From Luteibacter aegosomatissinici (GTDB lineage: Bacteria > Pseudomonadota > Gammaproteobacteria > Xanthomonadales > Rhodanobacteraceae): DNA of 64,000 bases. The notes under the pieces were generated by a model that saw only the letters and a list, made by a program, of their open reading frames with translations, was not told the DNA's origin and searched no databases. Positions 8,290 to 17,699 of the stretch are shown here, piece by piece; the stretch's first letter is position 1, and every line of letters begins with the position of its first letter. Where the stretch lies: positions 1,364,001 to 1,428,000 of the forward strand of contig NZ_CP095742.1 of assembly GCF_023078495.1 (NCBI RefSeq), written 5' to 3'. The position numbers and the translations under genes are program-made.

Positions 8290-9555
8290 TTAGACCGTGC
8301 CGGCCAGCTTGAAGATGGGCAGGTACAGCGAAATCACCATGCCGCCGACGAGGACGCCGAGGATCACCATGATGAACGGCTCGAGCAGGCTGCTGAGCGT
8401 ATCCACCGCGGTGTTCACCTCTTCCTCGTAGAACTCGGCCACCTTGAACAGCATGTGGTCCAGCGCACCGGATTCTTCGCCGATGGCGGTCATCTGCACC
8501 ACCATGTTCGGGAACAGGTTCACCTGGCGCATGGACAGCTGCAACTGGTGACCCACCGAGATGTCATCGCGCATCTGCTTCACGGCATCGCCGTAAACCA
8601 CGCTACCGGTGGCACCAGAGACGGCATCCAGCGCTTCCACTAGCGGCACGCCAGCGTGAAACGTAACACCCAGGGTTCGGGCGAAACGCGCGATCGCAGA
8701 TTTGTGCAGAAGATCGCCGATAACTGGCAACTTCAGCGAGAAGCGATCAAGGAAATGCGCGAATTTCTGCGACCGCTTCTTGAAGAAGATCAGCGAGAAC
8801 ACAGAGCCGACGATAATGCCGATTACTGCCCACCAGTACGACTGCATGAAGCGCGATGCAGACACCACGAACTGGGTGGGGGCGGGTAGCGATGTCTTTG
8901 CATCCGCGAAGGTCTGCTCGAACACAGGTACGACAAAGAGCAGCAGGATGATAGACACCAGCAGCGCCACGACCAGCACCATGATCGGGTAGAACAGCGC
9001 TTTTTTGATCTTGGACTTGATGCTCTCCATGCGCTCTTTGTAGGTCGCGACGGTATCGAGCACGGTATCGAGCACACCCGCCGACTCACCTGCGTGGACC
9101 AGGTTGCGGTACAGCTCATCGAACTGCACGGGGTAGAGCGCAAGGGCTTCGTGCAGGGCGGCGCCGCCTTCGATGCTCGTCTTCACCTCGGTCAGCATGT
9201 TCTTGAAGCGGATATTCTTCTGGCCATTCGCGATGATGTCGAAGGCCTGGACCATGGGCACGCCCGACGCCATCATCGTGGCGATCTGGCGGCTGAAGAT
9301 CGCCACATCCCTGGGCGTGACGGTCTTGCCGCTACCGCCGAACAGCGGTTTGCTGCGTTCGCGAACCTGCTGGGGGTTCATGCCCTGCCGGCGCAATTCC
9401 GCCTTGACGAGCGAGGCATTCTTCGCCTGCATCTCGCCTTTCATGCGCTTGCCGCGCTTGTCCAGTGCGGTCCAGTCGTACGTGGTCAGCTGGTTGACGG
9501 CAGCACGTGACGCGCCAACGGCGCGCGCGTTCTTGGTAGCGGTGGCGGTTGCCAT
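8290..9555 (-). CDS. pilC: Type IV pilus inner-membrane platform protein
   Basis: GspF/PilC-family platform protein that couples the PilB ATPase to pilin extraction and insertion. It is 421 residues long, normal for PilC. Two T2SSF domains are visible (about residues 85-210 and 290-410), with membrane segments near 185-210, 235-255 and the C terminus. The N-terminal extension starts at the ATG (9555) and contains the conserved FDWTALDKRGKRMKGE-like segment (here YDWTALD). It lies 142 bp downstream of pilB on the same strand. Confidence 0.96.
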   Translation of the reverse strand: MATATATKNARAVGASRAAVNQLTTYDWTALDKRGKRMKGEMQAKNASLVKAELRRQGMNPQQVRERSKPLFGGSGKTVTPRDVAIFSRQIATMMASGVPMVQAFDIIANGQKNIRFKNMLTEVKTSIEGGAALHEALALYPVQFDELYRNLVHAGESAGVLDTVLDTVATYKERMESIKSKIKKALFYPIMVLVVALLVSIILLLFVVPVFEQTFADAKTSLPAPTQFVVSASRFMQSYWWAVIGIIVGSVFSLIFFKKRSQKFAHFLDRFSLKLPVIGDLLHKSAIARFARTLGVTFHAGVPLVEALDAVSGATGSVVYGDAVKQMRDDISVGHQLQLSMRQVNLFPNMVVQMTAIGEESGALDHMLFKVAEFYEEEVNTAVDTLSSLLEPFIMVILGVLVGGMVISLYLPIFKLAGTV

Positions 9556-9618
9556 GACGCGGTGTTCCCCCCGGGTGATATTCCAGGCCGCCAGCCCCGG
9601 CTGGCGCCCCTGACTTTT

Positions 9619-9624
9619 ATTATA
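9619..9624 (-). promoter_or_regulatory. Possible -10 box for pilC
   Basis: On the minus strand a perfect TATAAT lies about 64 bases upstream of the pilC start, in the pilB-pilC gap. No good -35 box is seen 16-18 bases before it, so this is only a candidate for separate pilC transcription. Confidence 0.3.
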
Positions 9625-9697
9625 GTGTGAAGCTTTGGTGGAAGCCTTTCTGCCGTCTGGCGCACAAGATCAGTGCGCCGGATGCCGCCAGCGGGTG

Positions 9698-11425
9698 TCA
9701 GTCCTTGGTGACGCGGTTGATTTCGGTCAGGCTGGTGACGCCGTTCTTCACCTTGAGCAGTGCCGAGGCGCGAAGATCGTTGATACCCGCCCGGCGGGCG
9801 ACCTCCGCGATTTGCATGGCGTTTCCGCCCTCAAGCACGATCTTCTGGATATCCTCGACCATCGGCATGACCTGGTAGATGCCGACGCGCCCCTTGTAGC
9901 CCTCGTTGCAGCCATCGCAACCCACGGCCTCGTAGATCGTCATGCCCGCGTCGATCTCCTCCTGCGTGTAGCCCTCGGCGAGCAGGGCGGTAGGCGGAAG
10001 GGTGATCTCGCGCTTGCAGTCGTGCAGGCGGCGGGCCAGGCGCTGGGCAATGATCAGGGTCACCGACGAGATGATGTTGTAGGGCGCGATACCCATGTTC
10101 ATCAGGCGGGCGATGGTCTGCGGCGCATCGTTGGTGTGCAGGGTGGAAAGCACCATGTGACCGGTCTGGGCGGCCTTTACCGCGATCTCCGCGGTTTCAA
10201 GGTCACGGATTTCGCCGACCATGATCACGTCCGGATCCTGGCGCAGGAACGAGCGTAGCGCTGCGGCGAAGGTCATGCCGCGCTTGACGTTCTGCTGTAC
10301 CTGGTTGATACCCTCGACGCGGATTTCGACCGGGTCCTCTACCGTCGAAATGTTGCGCCCTTCCGTATTCAGGATATTCAGCGCCGTATACAGCGATACG
10401 GTTTTGCCTGAGCCGGTGGGGCCGGTGACGAGCACCATGCCGTAAGGCTTTTCGATGGCATCGAGGTAGAGGTTTTTCTGGATTTCCTCGTAGCCGAGCT
10501 TGTCGATGCCCAGCTTGGCCGAGGACCCATCGAGCACGCGGAGCACGATCTTCTCACCGAACAGCGTAGGGAGGGTGCTGACGCGGAAATCGATAGCGCG
10601 GGTCTTGGTCAGGTTGAGCTTGATGCGGCCATCCTGCGGCACCCGGCGTTCGGCGATATCCAGGCCGCTCATTACCTTCAGGCGGGAAGCAAAGCGGCTA
10701 CCCAGCTTGATAGGGGCCGAGGCGACGATCCTGAGGATGCCGTCCATGCGCAGGCGCACGCGGTAAACGGATTCGAACGGTTCGAAATGGATATCGGACG
10801 CGCCGCGCTTGATCGCATCCACCAGGATCTTGTTGACGAACTTGACGACGGGCGCATCGTCGTTCGCATTCGCATCGATGCCCGTGGTGCCATCGCCATC
10901 GTCCGGGCCGGCGTCCAGCGATAGTTCGTCGAACTCGCCGGTATCAAAGGCGGGTACGCTGGCATTCGCCGCGGAAAGCGCGCTATCGATGATGCGGCGG
11001 AGTTGGCCGCGCTCAACCAGTACCGGCTCCACCATGTGGTTGGAGTGGAACTTGATTTCATCAAGGGCATGCGACTGCATGGGGTCGGCGATGCCGACGA
11101 ACAGGCGCTTTCCCCGCTTGAACAGGGGCAGGGCCTGGTGCTTGGTGATCAGGGCCTCGGTGACCAGATCCATGGGCATATTACCCGGGACCATGTTCCC
11201 GATATCCATGAGGGGCATGCCGAACTCGGCCGACGCCACCTGGGAGAGCTTGGCGCTGTCGACCAGGTGGTGGTCGACCAGCCACGCCGAAAGCGACGTG
11301 CGCTTGTCGGCGGCATCCTGAACGGCCTTGCGAACCTCGGCTTCGCCAAGGACGCCTTCGGTCACGAGCCGTCGGGCCATGCCGGTCAGGCCCGCGAGCG
11401 TGGGCTGGTGCATCTGTGTTGCCAT
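9698..11425 (-). CDS. pilB: Type IV pilus extension ATPase
   Basis: Hexameric cytoplasmic GspE/PilB ATPase that powers pilus assembly. At 575 residues it has full length. The N-terminal MshEN-type region (about residues 1-160) precedes the ATPase core, which has Walker A GPTGSGKT near residue 330, the Asp box and Walker B-type DPDVIMVGEIRD, the His box TGHMVLSTLHTN, and a C-terminal zinc tetracysteine region (CDGCNEG). The MshEN region often binds c-di-GMP in PilB proteins, which would link it to the c-di-GMP genes nearby; that link is inference. It heads the pilB-pilC-pilD-coaE cluster. Confidence 0.97.
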   Translation of the reverse strand: MATQMHQPTLAGLTGMARRLVTEGVLGEAEVRKAVQDAADKRTSLSAWLVDHHLVDSAKLSQVASAEFGMPLMDIGNMVPGNMPMDLVTEALITKHQALPLFKRGKRLFVGIADPMQSHALDEIKFHSNHMVEPVLVERGQLRRIIDSALSAANASVPAFDTGEFDELSLDAGPDDGDGTTGIDANANDDAPVVKFVNKILVDAIKRGASDIHFEPFESVYRVRLRMDGILRIVASAPIKLGSRFASRLKVMSGLDIAERRVPQDGRIKLNLTKTRAIDFRVSTLPTLFGEKIVLRVLDGSSAKLGIDKLGYEEIQKNLYLDAIEKPYGMVLVTGPTGSGKTVSLYTALNILNTEGRNISTVEDPVEIRVEGINQVQQNVKRGMTFAAALRSFLRQDPDVIMVGEIRDLETAEIAVKAAQTGHMVLSTLHTNDAPQTIARLMNMGIAPYNIISSVTLIIAQRLARRLHDCKREITLPPTALLAEGYTQEEIDAGMTIYEAVGCDGCNEGYKGRVGIYQVMPMVEDIQKIVLEGGNAMQIAEVARRAGINDLRASALLKVKNGVTSLTEINRVTKD

Positions 11426-11575
11426 GGTCGGTCCGGTCCCCAGGGTATGGCGCTGAATCTACTCCAGAATATGATGAGGGTCACGTCGAACCCGTGAAAT
11501 CCAAGATTTCTTGAGGGCGCATGGCCTCTCGGCGCGACCTTTGCCTTATTATGCGTCGGCCAACGGGGACATATC

Positions 11576-12430
11576 TTGAGTCGTATCAGCATTATCCTGC
11601 CCGCAAAGAACGAGGCGGCGGCCCTAAAAGACCTCTTGCCGCGCCTTGCTGCCGCCCAGCCAGAAGCCGAGATTATCGTGGTGGACGACGGCTCGACCGA
11701 CGATACCCGCGCGGTTTGCGAGCGCACCGGCGTGACCTGCCTGTCCTCGCCTTACTCAATGGGCAACGGTGCGGCCATCAAGCGCGGCGCACGCGCCGCG
11801 TCGGGCGACATCCTGGTGTTCATGGACGGTGACGGGCAGCATGATCCGGCCGATGTCCGGAGGCTAGTCAGTCGCATGGAGGAAGGCTTCGACATGGTCG
11901 TGGGTGCCCGCTCCTGGGAAAGCCAGGCGGGTGTCGGCCGCGGGGTGGCCAACACCTTATACAACTGGCTGGCCAGCCGGATGACGGGGCACGTCGTGGC
12001 GGATCTCACATCTGGTTTCAGGGTAGCCCGAGCGGCCCGCTTCCGCGAATTCATTCATCTGCTGCCGAATGGTTTCTCTTATCCGACCACGAGCACCATG
12101 GCGTTCTTCCGAAGTGCCTATGGTGTTGCCTATGAGCCCATCAAGGCGGCCGAGCGCGTCGGCAAGAGTCATATTCGTCCATTCAAGGATGGCATCCGCT
12201 TTCTCCTGATCATTTTCAAGATTGCGACGCTTTATTCGCCATTAAAACTGTTTGGCCCGGTAAGTGTCGTGTTCTTCATGCTGGGTACGGCTAATTACGC
12301 CCGAACCTACCTGCTCGATGGGCGGCTGACAAACGGCAGTGCACTCATGTGGAGCGCCGCAGTCATCGTTTTCCTTATTGGACTGGTATCGGAGCAGATA
12401 ACGTCGTTGACGTATCGTCGTGATGAATGA
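11576..12430 (+). CDS. Glycosyltransferase family 2 (polyprenyl-phosphate sugar transferase type)
   Basis: A GT-A enzyme probably moving a sugar from a nucleotide donor to a polyprenyl phosphate at the cytoplasmic membrane face. Residues 1-215 hold the GT2 domain: SIILPAKNEAA at the N terminus, VVDDGSTDDT for nucleotide binding and MDGDGQHDP as the DxD region. Two hydrophobic spans follow near the C terminus (about 215-235 and 255-275), as in dolichyl-phosphate-mannose or ArnC-like synthases. The start is a TTG at 11576 with GGGGAC upstream. It overlaps the next glycosyltransferase by eight bases and is divergent from pilB. Confidence 0.88.
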   Translation: MSRISIILPAKNEAAALKDLLPRLAAAQPEAEIIVVDDGSTDDTRAVCERTGVTCLSSPYSMGNGAAIKRGARAASGDILVFMDGDGQHDPADVRRLVSRMEEGFDMVVGARSWESQAGVGRGVANTLYNWLASRMTGHVVADLTSGFRVARAARFREFIHLLPNGFSYPTTSTMAFFRSAYGVAYEPIKAAERVGKSHIRPFKDGIRFLLIIFKIATLYSPLKLFGPVSVVFFMLGTANYARTYLLDGRLTNGSALMWSAAVIVFLIGLVSEQITSLTYRRDE

Positions 12431-13622
12431 ACGGCCGGTGCGTCCGCAGCTGATCGTATTGGCGTCCACGTACCCCCGTTGGAAGGATGACCATGAGCCG
12501 TCCTTTGTTCATGAACTTGCGCGGCGTCTGACGAGCAGCTTCGATGTCGTGGCGGTAGTCCCGCACGCGCCGGGTGCTGCGGTGCGTGAGATTCTCGATG
12601 GCGTGGATGTCGTGCGCTACCGCTATGCACCGGCCGCTTTCGAAACGCTGGTCAATGATGGCGGAATTGTCACCAATTTGCGCCGGGCTCCTTGGAAGTG
12701 GCTGCTCGTGCCCAGTTTCGCAATGGGGCAATGGCTTGCTGCGCGGCGGCTGTTGCGTCCCGGCACAATCGTGCATGCGCATTGGCTGGTATCGCCGGGG
12801 GCGATCGCACGCTGCCTCGGTGCGCCTTATTTACTAACCTCTCACGGCGCAGACCTCTTCGCGCTACGAGCACCGCTGGCAGTGCGGCTAAAGCGTTGGG
12901 TTGCGCTCGGAGCACGCAGGTTTGCGGTGGTGAGTAACGCTATGGCCGACGAAGCCGTTCGTCAGCTTGGCGTGCCTGAGGTGACTGTGTCACCCATGGG
13001 AGCCGATTTGCAAGCGCGCTTTACGCCGGATCTATCGTTGGTCCGCGATAAAGACCACCTGTTGTTCGTCGGTCGCCTCGTGGAAAAGAAGGGCATCGAT
13101 ATCTTGTTGCACGCCCTTCCACGTGTTATCGCCGAACGAGCCGCTACTCGCCTTACAATCGTAGGCCACGGCCCGCTGATGGCCCAGTTACGCGCGCTAG
13201 CCGAGGAACTCGGTATCGCTGGCGCCGTCGATTTCGCCGGCCCGCTGGCCGGGCGGGCGCTAGTCGATATGTATCGGCGTGCATCACTTTTCGTCGCGCC
13301 GTTTCGTCCGGCGACATCGGGTGACCAGGAAGGCTTGGGACTCGTGCTGGTAGAGGCACTCGGTTGTGGGTTAGGGGTGGTCGCGTCGGACGTGCCTGCA
13401 GCGCGCGACGTACTCGCAGAGATGCCGGGCGCAAGCAGGGTGGTTCCCGGAGATGCCGACGCGCTAGCTAGCGAGATCATGCGGCGCCTCGAGTCGCCTT
13501 CGCTTCCTGATGCTGTTGCCGGGCGCCAGGCGTTGCTTGATCGTTTTGACTGGGAGGCGGTGACTGCTCGTTACCGTGATGCGTTGCTGGCGATACGCGA
13601 CGCATCGTCCGCCGAGCCATGA
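12423..13622 (+). CDS. Glycosyltransferase family 4
   Basis: A 399-residue GT-B enzyme, retaining type, for glycan assembly in the cytoplasm. The N-terminal domain has STYPRWKDDHEPSFVHELAR and the acceptor-side TSHGADLF. The C-terminal domain has FVGRLVEKKGIDILLHA and the EGLGLVLVEALGCG block containing the donor-binding E-x7-E pattern. A GTG three bases before the ATG is an alternative start. It overlaps the upstream gene, so they form a two-gene unit. Its last 52 bases overlap the 3' end of the convergent gene at 13571-14497, so both C termini are encoded by the same DNA on opposite strands. Confidence 0.9.
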   Translation: MNERPVRPQLIVLASTYPRWKDDHEPSFVHELARRLTSSFDVVAVVPHAPGAAVREILDGVDVVRYRYAPAAFETLVNDGGIVTNLRRAPWKWLLVPSFAMGQWLAARRLLRPGTIVHAHWLVSPGAIARCLGAPYLLTSHGADLFALRAPLAVRLKRWVALGARRFAVVSNAMADEAVRQLGVPEVTVSPMGADLQARFTPDLSLVRDKDHLLFVGRLVEKKGIDILLHALPRVIAERAATRLTIVGHGPLMAQLRALAEELGIAGAVDFAGPLAGRALVDMYRRASLFVAPFRPATSGDQEGLGLVLVEALGCGLGVVASDVPAARDVLAEMPGASRVVPGDADALASEIMRRLESPSLPDAVAGRQALLDRFDWEAVTARYRDALLAIRDASSAEP

Positions 13623-14497
13623 AGAAAGCTCAGGCCTGACATGATGCCGGCCAGCAGTGCGCGCAGTCGAAACGGAAGCCGACTCGTCTGCAGCAGCCCA
13701 TCACCGCGGCGCAGGACGAAACGACGCACTGGTTCTGTGAACGGATGGATTGCTCGCAGCCAAGGGTGCATCCTTGCGTCGAGGCTGGCGTAACCGAGAG
13801 CGGCGTAAGGCGCTGGGTGACGCTGCGAAAAGAGGCGCGAATTGGCCCCGCCCGCATCGGCCATCTTCGCGCAGACCGTTGAAAGATCCAGGGGAGCTTC
13901 ATGCGTGACGACGGCGCCGGTGTTGAACGCGATGTTGACACCTGCCGCGGTCAGCCGCAGGGCAAAATCACGGTCCTCGAAGCCATAGCCCCTGTAAGCC
14001 GGGTCGAACCCACCCACCGCCATCGCGTCGTCGCGTGCCATCATGACATTGGCGCTGGTAAACGTGGCGACGCCCGCGGCGCGCAGTCGACGGGCCGCAG
14101 CTCGGCGCTGGTACTTAGCCCAGAAATCAGTGCCCGTCGTGCGGACCACCCCGGAAGAGCAGCGCCCAGGCCCGACCTGTGCGGCATGGGCGATGAGATA
14201 GCCGCGATCCACGGGCACGCAATCGGCATCCAAGAAAAGCAGCAGCTCGCCCTGGGCTTCGCGCATGCCGGTATTGCGTGCCTCTACGCGTCCACGGTTG
14301 GAGTTGTGTGCGACAACACGCGCCCGGCCCTTCAGATCGACCCGGAGTTGCTCGGCGGTGTCGTCGCCCGAGCCGTCGTCCACCACAACGATTTCCAGCT
14401 CGTGCGGACCCCGATCGCAGGCAAGCAGGCCAAGCACTGTCCTAAGCGCCCGGGTGGGCTCCTTGTAGACGGGAATGATCGCGGTAATGAAGGGCAT
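13571..14497 (-). CDS. Glycosyltransferase family 2
   Basis: A 308-residue GT2 enzyme with TAIIPVYKEP at the N terminus, VVVDDGSGDDT and FLDADCVP (DxD), then GYGFEDRDFALRL, the ED block found in GT2/chondroitin-type enzymes. No membrane segment is clear, so it is probably cytoplasmic or membrane-associated. It stands alone on the minus strand inside the glycan island, tail-to-tail with the GT4 gene (52 bp overlap), and is divergent from the methyltransferase at 14566. The sugar and acceptor cannot be told from the sequence. Confidence 0.88.
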   Translation of the reverse strand: MPFITAIIPVYKEPTRALRTVLGLLACDRGPHELEIVVVDDGSGDDTAEQLRVDLKGRARVVAHNSNRGRVEARNTGMREAQGELLLFLDADCVPVDRGYLIAHAAQVGPGRCSSGVVRTTGTDFWAKYQRRAAARRLRAAGVATFTSANVMMARDDAMAVGGFDPAYRGYGFEDRDFALRLTAAGVNIAFNTGAVVTHEAPLDLSTVCAKMADAGGANSRLFSQRHPAPYAALGYASLDARMHPWLRAIHPFTEPVRRFVLRRGDGLLQTSRLPFRLRALLAGIMSGLSFLHGSADDASRIASNASR

Positions 14498-14565
14498 CGG
14501 CGTTGTGGACTAGGCGGCTCTTGCTAAACTTCACTATCGTTACACCCACAGCCGGAAGGTCAACG

Positions 14566-15585
14566 ATGACGGGTCAGATCATAGCGGGAAACGGGTGGCC
14601 GGGCGATGCGCTCGAACCCGTGCCTGCCTGTCCCGCCTGCGCGGAGCGGGCTCCCGCGAAAATTGTGTTCGATGACGTGGAAGACGTGCTCGGCGGGGTA
14701 CCGGGTACATGGCGGATGCGCGAATGCCCACGCTGCTCATCGCTGTTCCTGGATCCCCGCCCGGCCGGCAGCGGACTGGCGTTGGCCTACGCCACCTATT
14801 ACACGCACGAAGCCCCTGTGGTCCGTGCGCCGGAGCGACCGGCCTCCGGGCTTGCAAGCATGGTCGAGGGTTATCTTGATCGCCGCTTTGCGCGGCCCGA
14901 CGGCAGAGGTAATCGCTGGGGGTATGCGGTCTTCCGCCTGCTGCCGCCGCTCCGTCAGCAACTGGACTATTTCCTTCGACATCTCCCTAGTCGCCACGGG
15001 CTTTTGCTCGACGTGGGTAGTGGAAACGGAGAGTTCCTGCGTCGCGCGACGCGCGCAGGATGGGACGCCTATGGCGTTGAACCCGATGCCACCGCCGCGA
15101 ACGTGTCGCGCACGGCGGGCTGCGATGTCGTGACCTCGTCATTCGAGGCGTACCGCACTAGCCGCTCCTTCGATGCGATGACATTGTCCCACGTGATCGA
15201 GCACGTGGCCGATCCGCTTAGTGCACTGCGGCATGCGCATGGAATGCTTGCCCCCGACGGTATGTTGTGGATCGCCACGCCCAATGCCAAGGCGCCAGGG
15301 CGCCGTTGGTACGGACGCGACTGGCGTGGCCTGGAAGTACCTCGGCACACTATAGTTTTTACCGCGAAGGCCCTGTGTACCGTGCTTCATGAAGCGGGGT
15401 TCGTCGACATTCGTTTCCTCAGGCGGGGCAGGGGCGCGCGATACATCCTCGATCAATCAAAATTGACCGCCCGCCGCCGCGGAGTGTCGCGGATTGGCTT
15501 GCCCTCGATACTGATTGACCTGATTGCCTCTATATGGGCAACAGGAGCCGAAGAACTGGTGATAACGGCAAGGAAGCCTCGGTGA
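14566..15585 (+). CDS. SAM-dependent methyltransferase with N-terminal zinc ribbon
   Basis: A 339-residue class I methyltransferase. The ATG at 14566 is chosen because GGAAGG lies a few bases upstream; a longer frame from 14503 exists. An N-terminal Cys4 motif (CPAC about residue 18 and CPRC about 52) looks like a zinc ribbon. The SAM-binding motif I LLLDVGSGNGEFL lies near 145-157, and SHVIEHVADP is the usual post-motif of this group. Such proteins often modify sugars in O-antigen or glycan clusters. The stop overlaps the next gene start by four bases (GTGA), so the two are coupled. Confidence 0.87.
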   Translation: MTGQIIAGNGWPGDALEPVPACPACAERAPAKIVFDDVEDVLGGVPGTWRMRECPRCSSLFLDPRPAGSGLALAYATYYTHEAPVVRAPERPASGLASMVEGYLDRRFARPDGRGNRWGYAVFRLLPPLRQQLDYFLRHLPSRHGLLLDVGSGNGEFLRRATRAGWDAYGVEPDATAANVSRTAGCDVVTSSFEAYRTSRSFDAMTLSHVIEHVADPLSALRHAHGMLAPDGMLWIATPNAKAPGRRWYGRDWRGLEVPRHTIVFTAKALCTVLHEAGFVDIRFLRRGRGARYILDQSKLTARRRGVSRIGLPSILIDLIASIWATGAEELVITARKPR

Positions 15586-16478
15586 GCACGCCAGTGGCCG
15601 CGATCACGCTGGAATTCCGCAGCCCGTCAAGGACTGTGCGTTGCGTCCGTGCAATGCTCGCCGAAGGTGTCGCACGCGTACTCGTAGTCGATAATTCGGA
15701 AGATGGCGGTGAAAGTGCGGCGCGCTTGCGCGAGGCATTCGTTGGTGACGCCAGGGTACTCGTGCATGTCAACCCGACCAATCTCGGTTTCGCTCGTGGG
15801 GTAAACGGTGGGCTTGCGCTGCTTCGCGAAGAAGCATGGCGGGGACGGGTCCTCCTGATCAACAACGACGCGACGTTAGTACCTGGCGCGCTTGCCTCGT
15901 TGGGGCGCACCCTGGATTTGGAGCCACGCGCAGCGTTGGCCTATCCGGAGATTTGCCACGCCGGTAAATCGCTGACGCTGGTTTATTACCAGCGGGCGAC
16001 GGGCTTGCTGTCTCCGTCACCTCTCGCGGGTAGCTTTCCGTATGTGAGTGGTTGCTGCATGTTGCTGTCGTCACAGACAGCTGCCAGTGATGTCTTCGAC
16101 GAAACATTTTTCATGTACGGCGAGGATGTTGAGTTTAGCTACCGGCTTGCCCGGCATGGCCGTCCGGTCGCATTTGCTGCCGGTGCGCAGGTTGATCACG
16201 TAGGCGCCGGTGCCTCCGGGCTCGGCAGCGTCTTCTATGAAACGCACATGGTCGCTGCACACGTCATCCTCGCTCGCCGGCTTGCGCGACGTGGATTTGA
16301 GCGTGGAATATTCCTCTCAGGTCGGGTGGTATTTCTTACCCTGCGCGCCTCGTTACGGTCGCTGCGCTATCGATCATGGGTTCCCTGGCGAGCGCTGTCA
16401 GATGGCTGGGCCCTCGGCCAGCGCGCGCTCACGGCGGTGGACAGCAATCAATCTCGCGACCATCCCCCAGCCAATTAG
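15582..16478 (+). CDS. Glycosyltransferase family 2, rhamnosyltransferase-like
   Basis: The GTG at 15582 is chosen as start because it overlaps the methyltransferase stop as GTGA. This gives 298 residues. The pattern VLVVDNSEDGGE, NLGFARGVNGGL, LLINNDATLVPGAL and FFMYGEDVEFSYRLARHG is typical of the WbbL/rhamnosyltransferase branch of GT2, which usually makes surface polysaccharide linkages. There is no clear membrane segment, although the C terminus (about 235-285) is hydrophobic and basic. Its last 81 bases overlap the convergent flippase-like gene. Confidence 0.88.
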   Translation: MSTPVAAITLEFRSPSRTVRCVRAMLAEGVARVLVVDNSEDGGESAARLREAFVGDARVLVHVNPTNLGFARGVNGGLALLREEAWRGRVLLINNDATLVPGALASLGRTLDLEPRAALAYPEICHAGKSLTLVYYQRATGLLSPSPLAGSFPYVSGCCMLLSSQTAASDVFDETFFMYGEDVEFSYRLARHGRPVAFAAGAQVDHVGAGASGLGSVFYETHMVAAHVILARRLARRGFERGIFLSGRVVFLTLRASLRSLRYRSWVPWRALSDGWALGQRALTAVDSNQSRDHPPAN

Positions 16479-17699
16479 ACTCATCGCCCCTTCGGCGATA
16501 ATTAGCGCGATCGCCGCACCCGTGGCACCGTGACGCGCAGCGAGCCACGCCATGGCGGCGCACAGTACGGCCACGCCGCCGACCTCGAAGCAGATCCGGT
16601 GGAGCGGACGCCCGAGGGATACGAGGATGGTGCCCGCGCTGATGCGCAGCGAGATCAGCGGGGCGGCAAGGGCGAGCCAGTGCATCAGCTGCGCAATGGC
16701 CAGGTAGGGAGCGCCGAAGAGTCGCGGAAGCCAAGGGCTCGATGCTTCAAGGATCCCCATGCTGACTGCGCCCCAGACGAGGGCTGCTACGGCAACCTGG
16801 GCAATCATGCGGTGCCGGTCGCCCATGCGCTCCGCGCTTCGGCCGAACAGGCGCGTCTGTACAGACAGCAAGAGAGCTGTAACTGGGGTTACCATGGCGC
16901 CGACAATGCGTGCGGTCGCTGCATATATGCCGGCATCATGCGCACCCAGCACGCGCAGGGTGATCACCTTATCCAGCTCGGCCGGGTTGAGAGCAATCAG
17001 GTTCATCAGCGCGTACGACGCGCCTTGGCGCATTTCACTACCGCGAGCGCGGCGGGGGCGCCAATGCAGGTCGCCCATCAGTCGCGCCACCCGCCACGCC
17101 ATCCATGCACAGGCTAGCGAACCGGCAAACTGGAGCGTGAGGTAGGCGGCTAGCCTGTCGGGTGCAGCGAATCTCATTGCGATCGCCACCGCTGCGACAC
17201 GGAGTGCCAGTGGCAGCCATTGCATTACCTGGCTCAAGGTAACGCGTCCGCGAGCCTGCATTACAAAGCTAAGCGTGAGAATGAAGGGATTGGCCAGCAG
17301 CTCGCTCATCGCCATCAGTACGAGCAGGCCAGCCGAGAGACAGGCGTCCCCTGCAGCCAGGTGGGCGAGACCGACAAAGATTGGGGTGAGCAGGGTGCCG
17401 ACAATGCCGATGATTGGCCAGGAATAGCTCCATACATCACGGGGTGCTGTGTCATCGTGCTCGATGCGAGATAGCAGGACGTAGCCCGCCCCTGCGCCAG
17501 GGAGGATGCCGAGCATGACTGCGATGGCAGCGGCGGATGCAAAGGCGCCGTAGCCCGATGGGCCCAACGCTCGCGTTAACAGCACAAGGGTGGCTGCTTG
17601 GGTAAACAGCCTGGCGGTCAGCACGGCGGATGTCGCCATCGAGGTGCGCAGCACCGAAGCGGAAGGGACGAGGGCTCGCAGGCGCGAGGCGAGGGTCAT
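16398..17699 (-). CDS. Polysaccharide or lipid-linked glycan flippase-like membrane protein (Wzx/MATE type)
   Basis: A 433-residue protein with about twelve hydrophobic segments, in the pattern of MOP-superfamily polysaccharide exporters. The start contains the typical RLFTQAATLVLLTRALGPSGYG segment (about residues 30-50). The family moves lipid-linked oligosaccharides across the inner membrane. The start overlaps the stop of the GT-C-like gene at 17696 by four bases, so it is the last gene of a pilin-GT-C-flippase unit. That context suggests delivery of a lipid-linked glycan for pilin or surface glycosylation. Substrate unknown. Confidence 0.8.
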   Translation of the reverse strand: MTLASRLRALVPSASVLRTSMATSAVLTARLFTQAATLVLLTRALGPSGYGAFASAAAIAVMLGILPGAGAGYVLLSRIEHDDTAPRDVWSYSWPIIGIVGTLLTPIFVGLAHLAAGDACLSAGLLVLMAMSELLANPFILTLSFVMQARGRVTLSQVMQWLPLALRVAAVAIAMRFAAPDRLAAYLTLQFAGSLACAWMAWRVARLMGDLHWRPRRARGSEMRQGASYALMNLIALNPAELDKVITLRVLGAHDAGIYAATARIVGAMVTPVTALLLSVQTRLFGRSAERMGDRHRMIAQVAVAALVWGAVSMGILEASSPWLPRLFGAPYLAIAQLMHWLALAAPLISLRISAGTILVSLGRPLHRICFEVGGVAVLCAAMAWLAARHGATGAAIALIIAEGAMSLIGWGMVARLIAVHRRERALAEGPAI

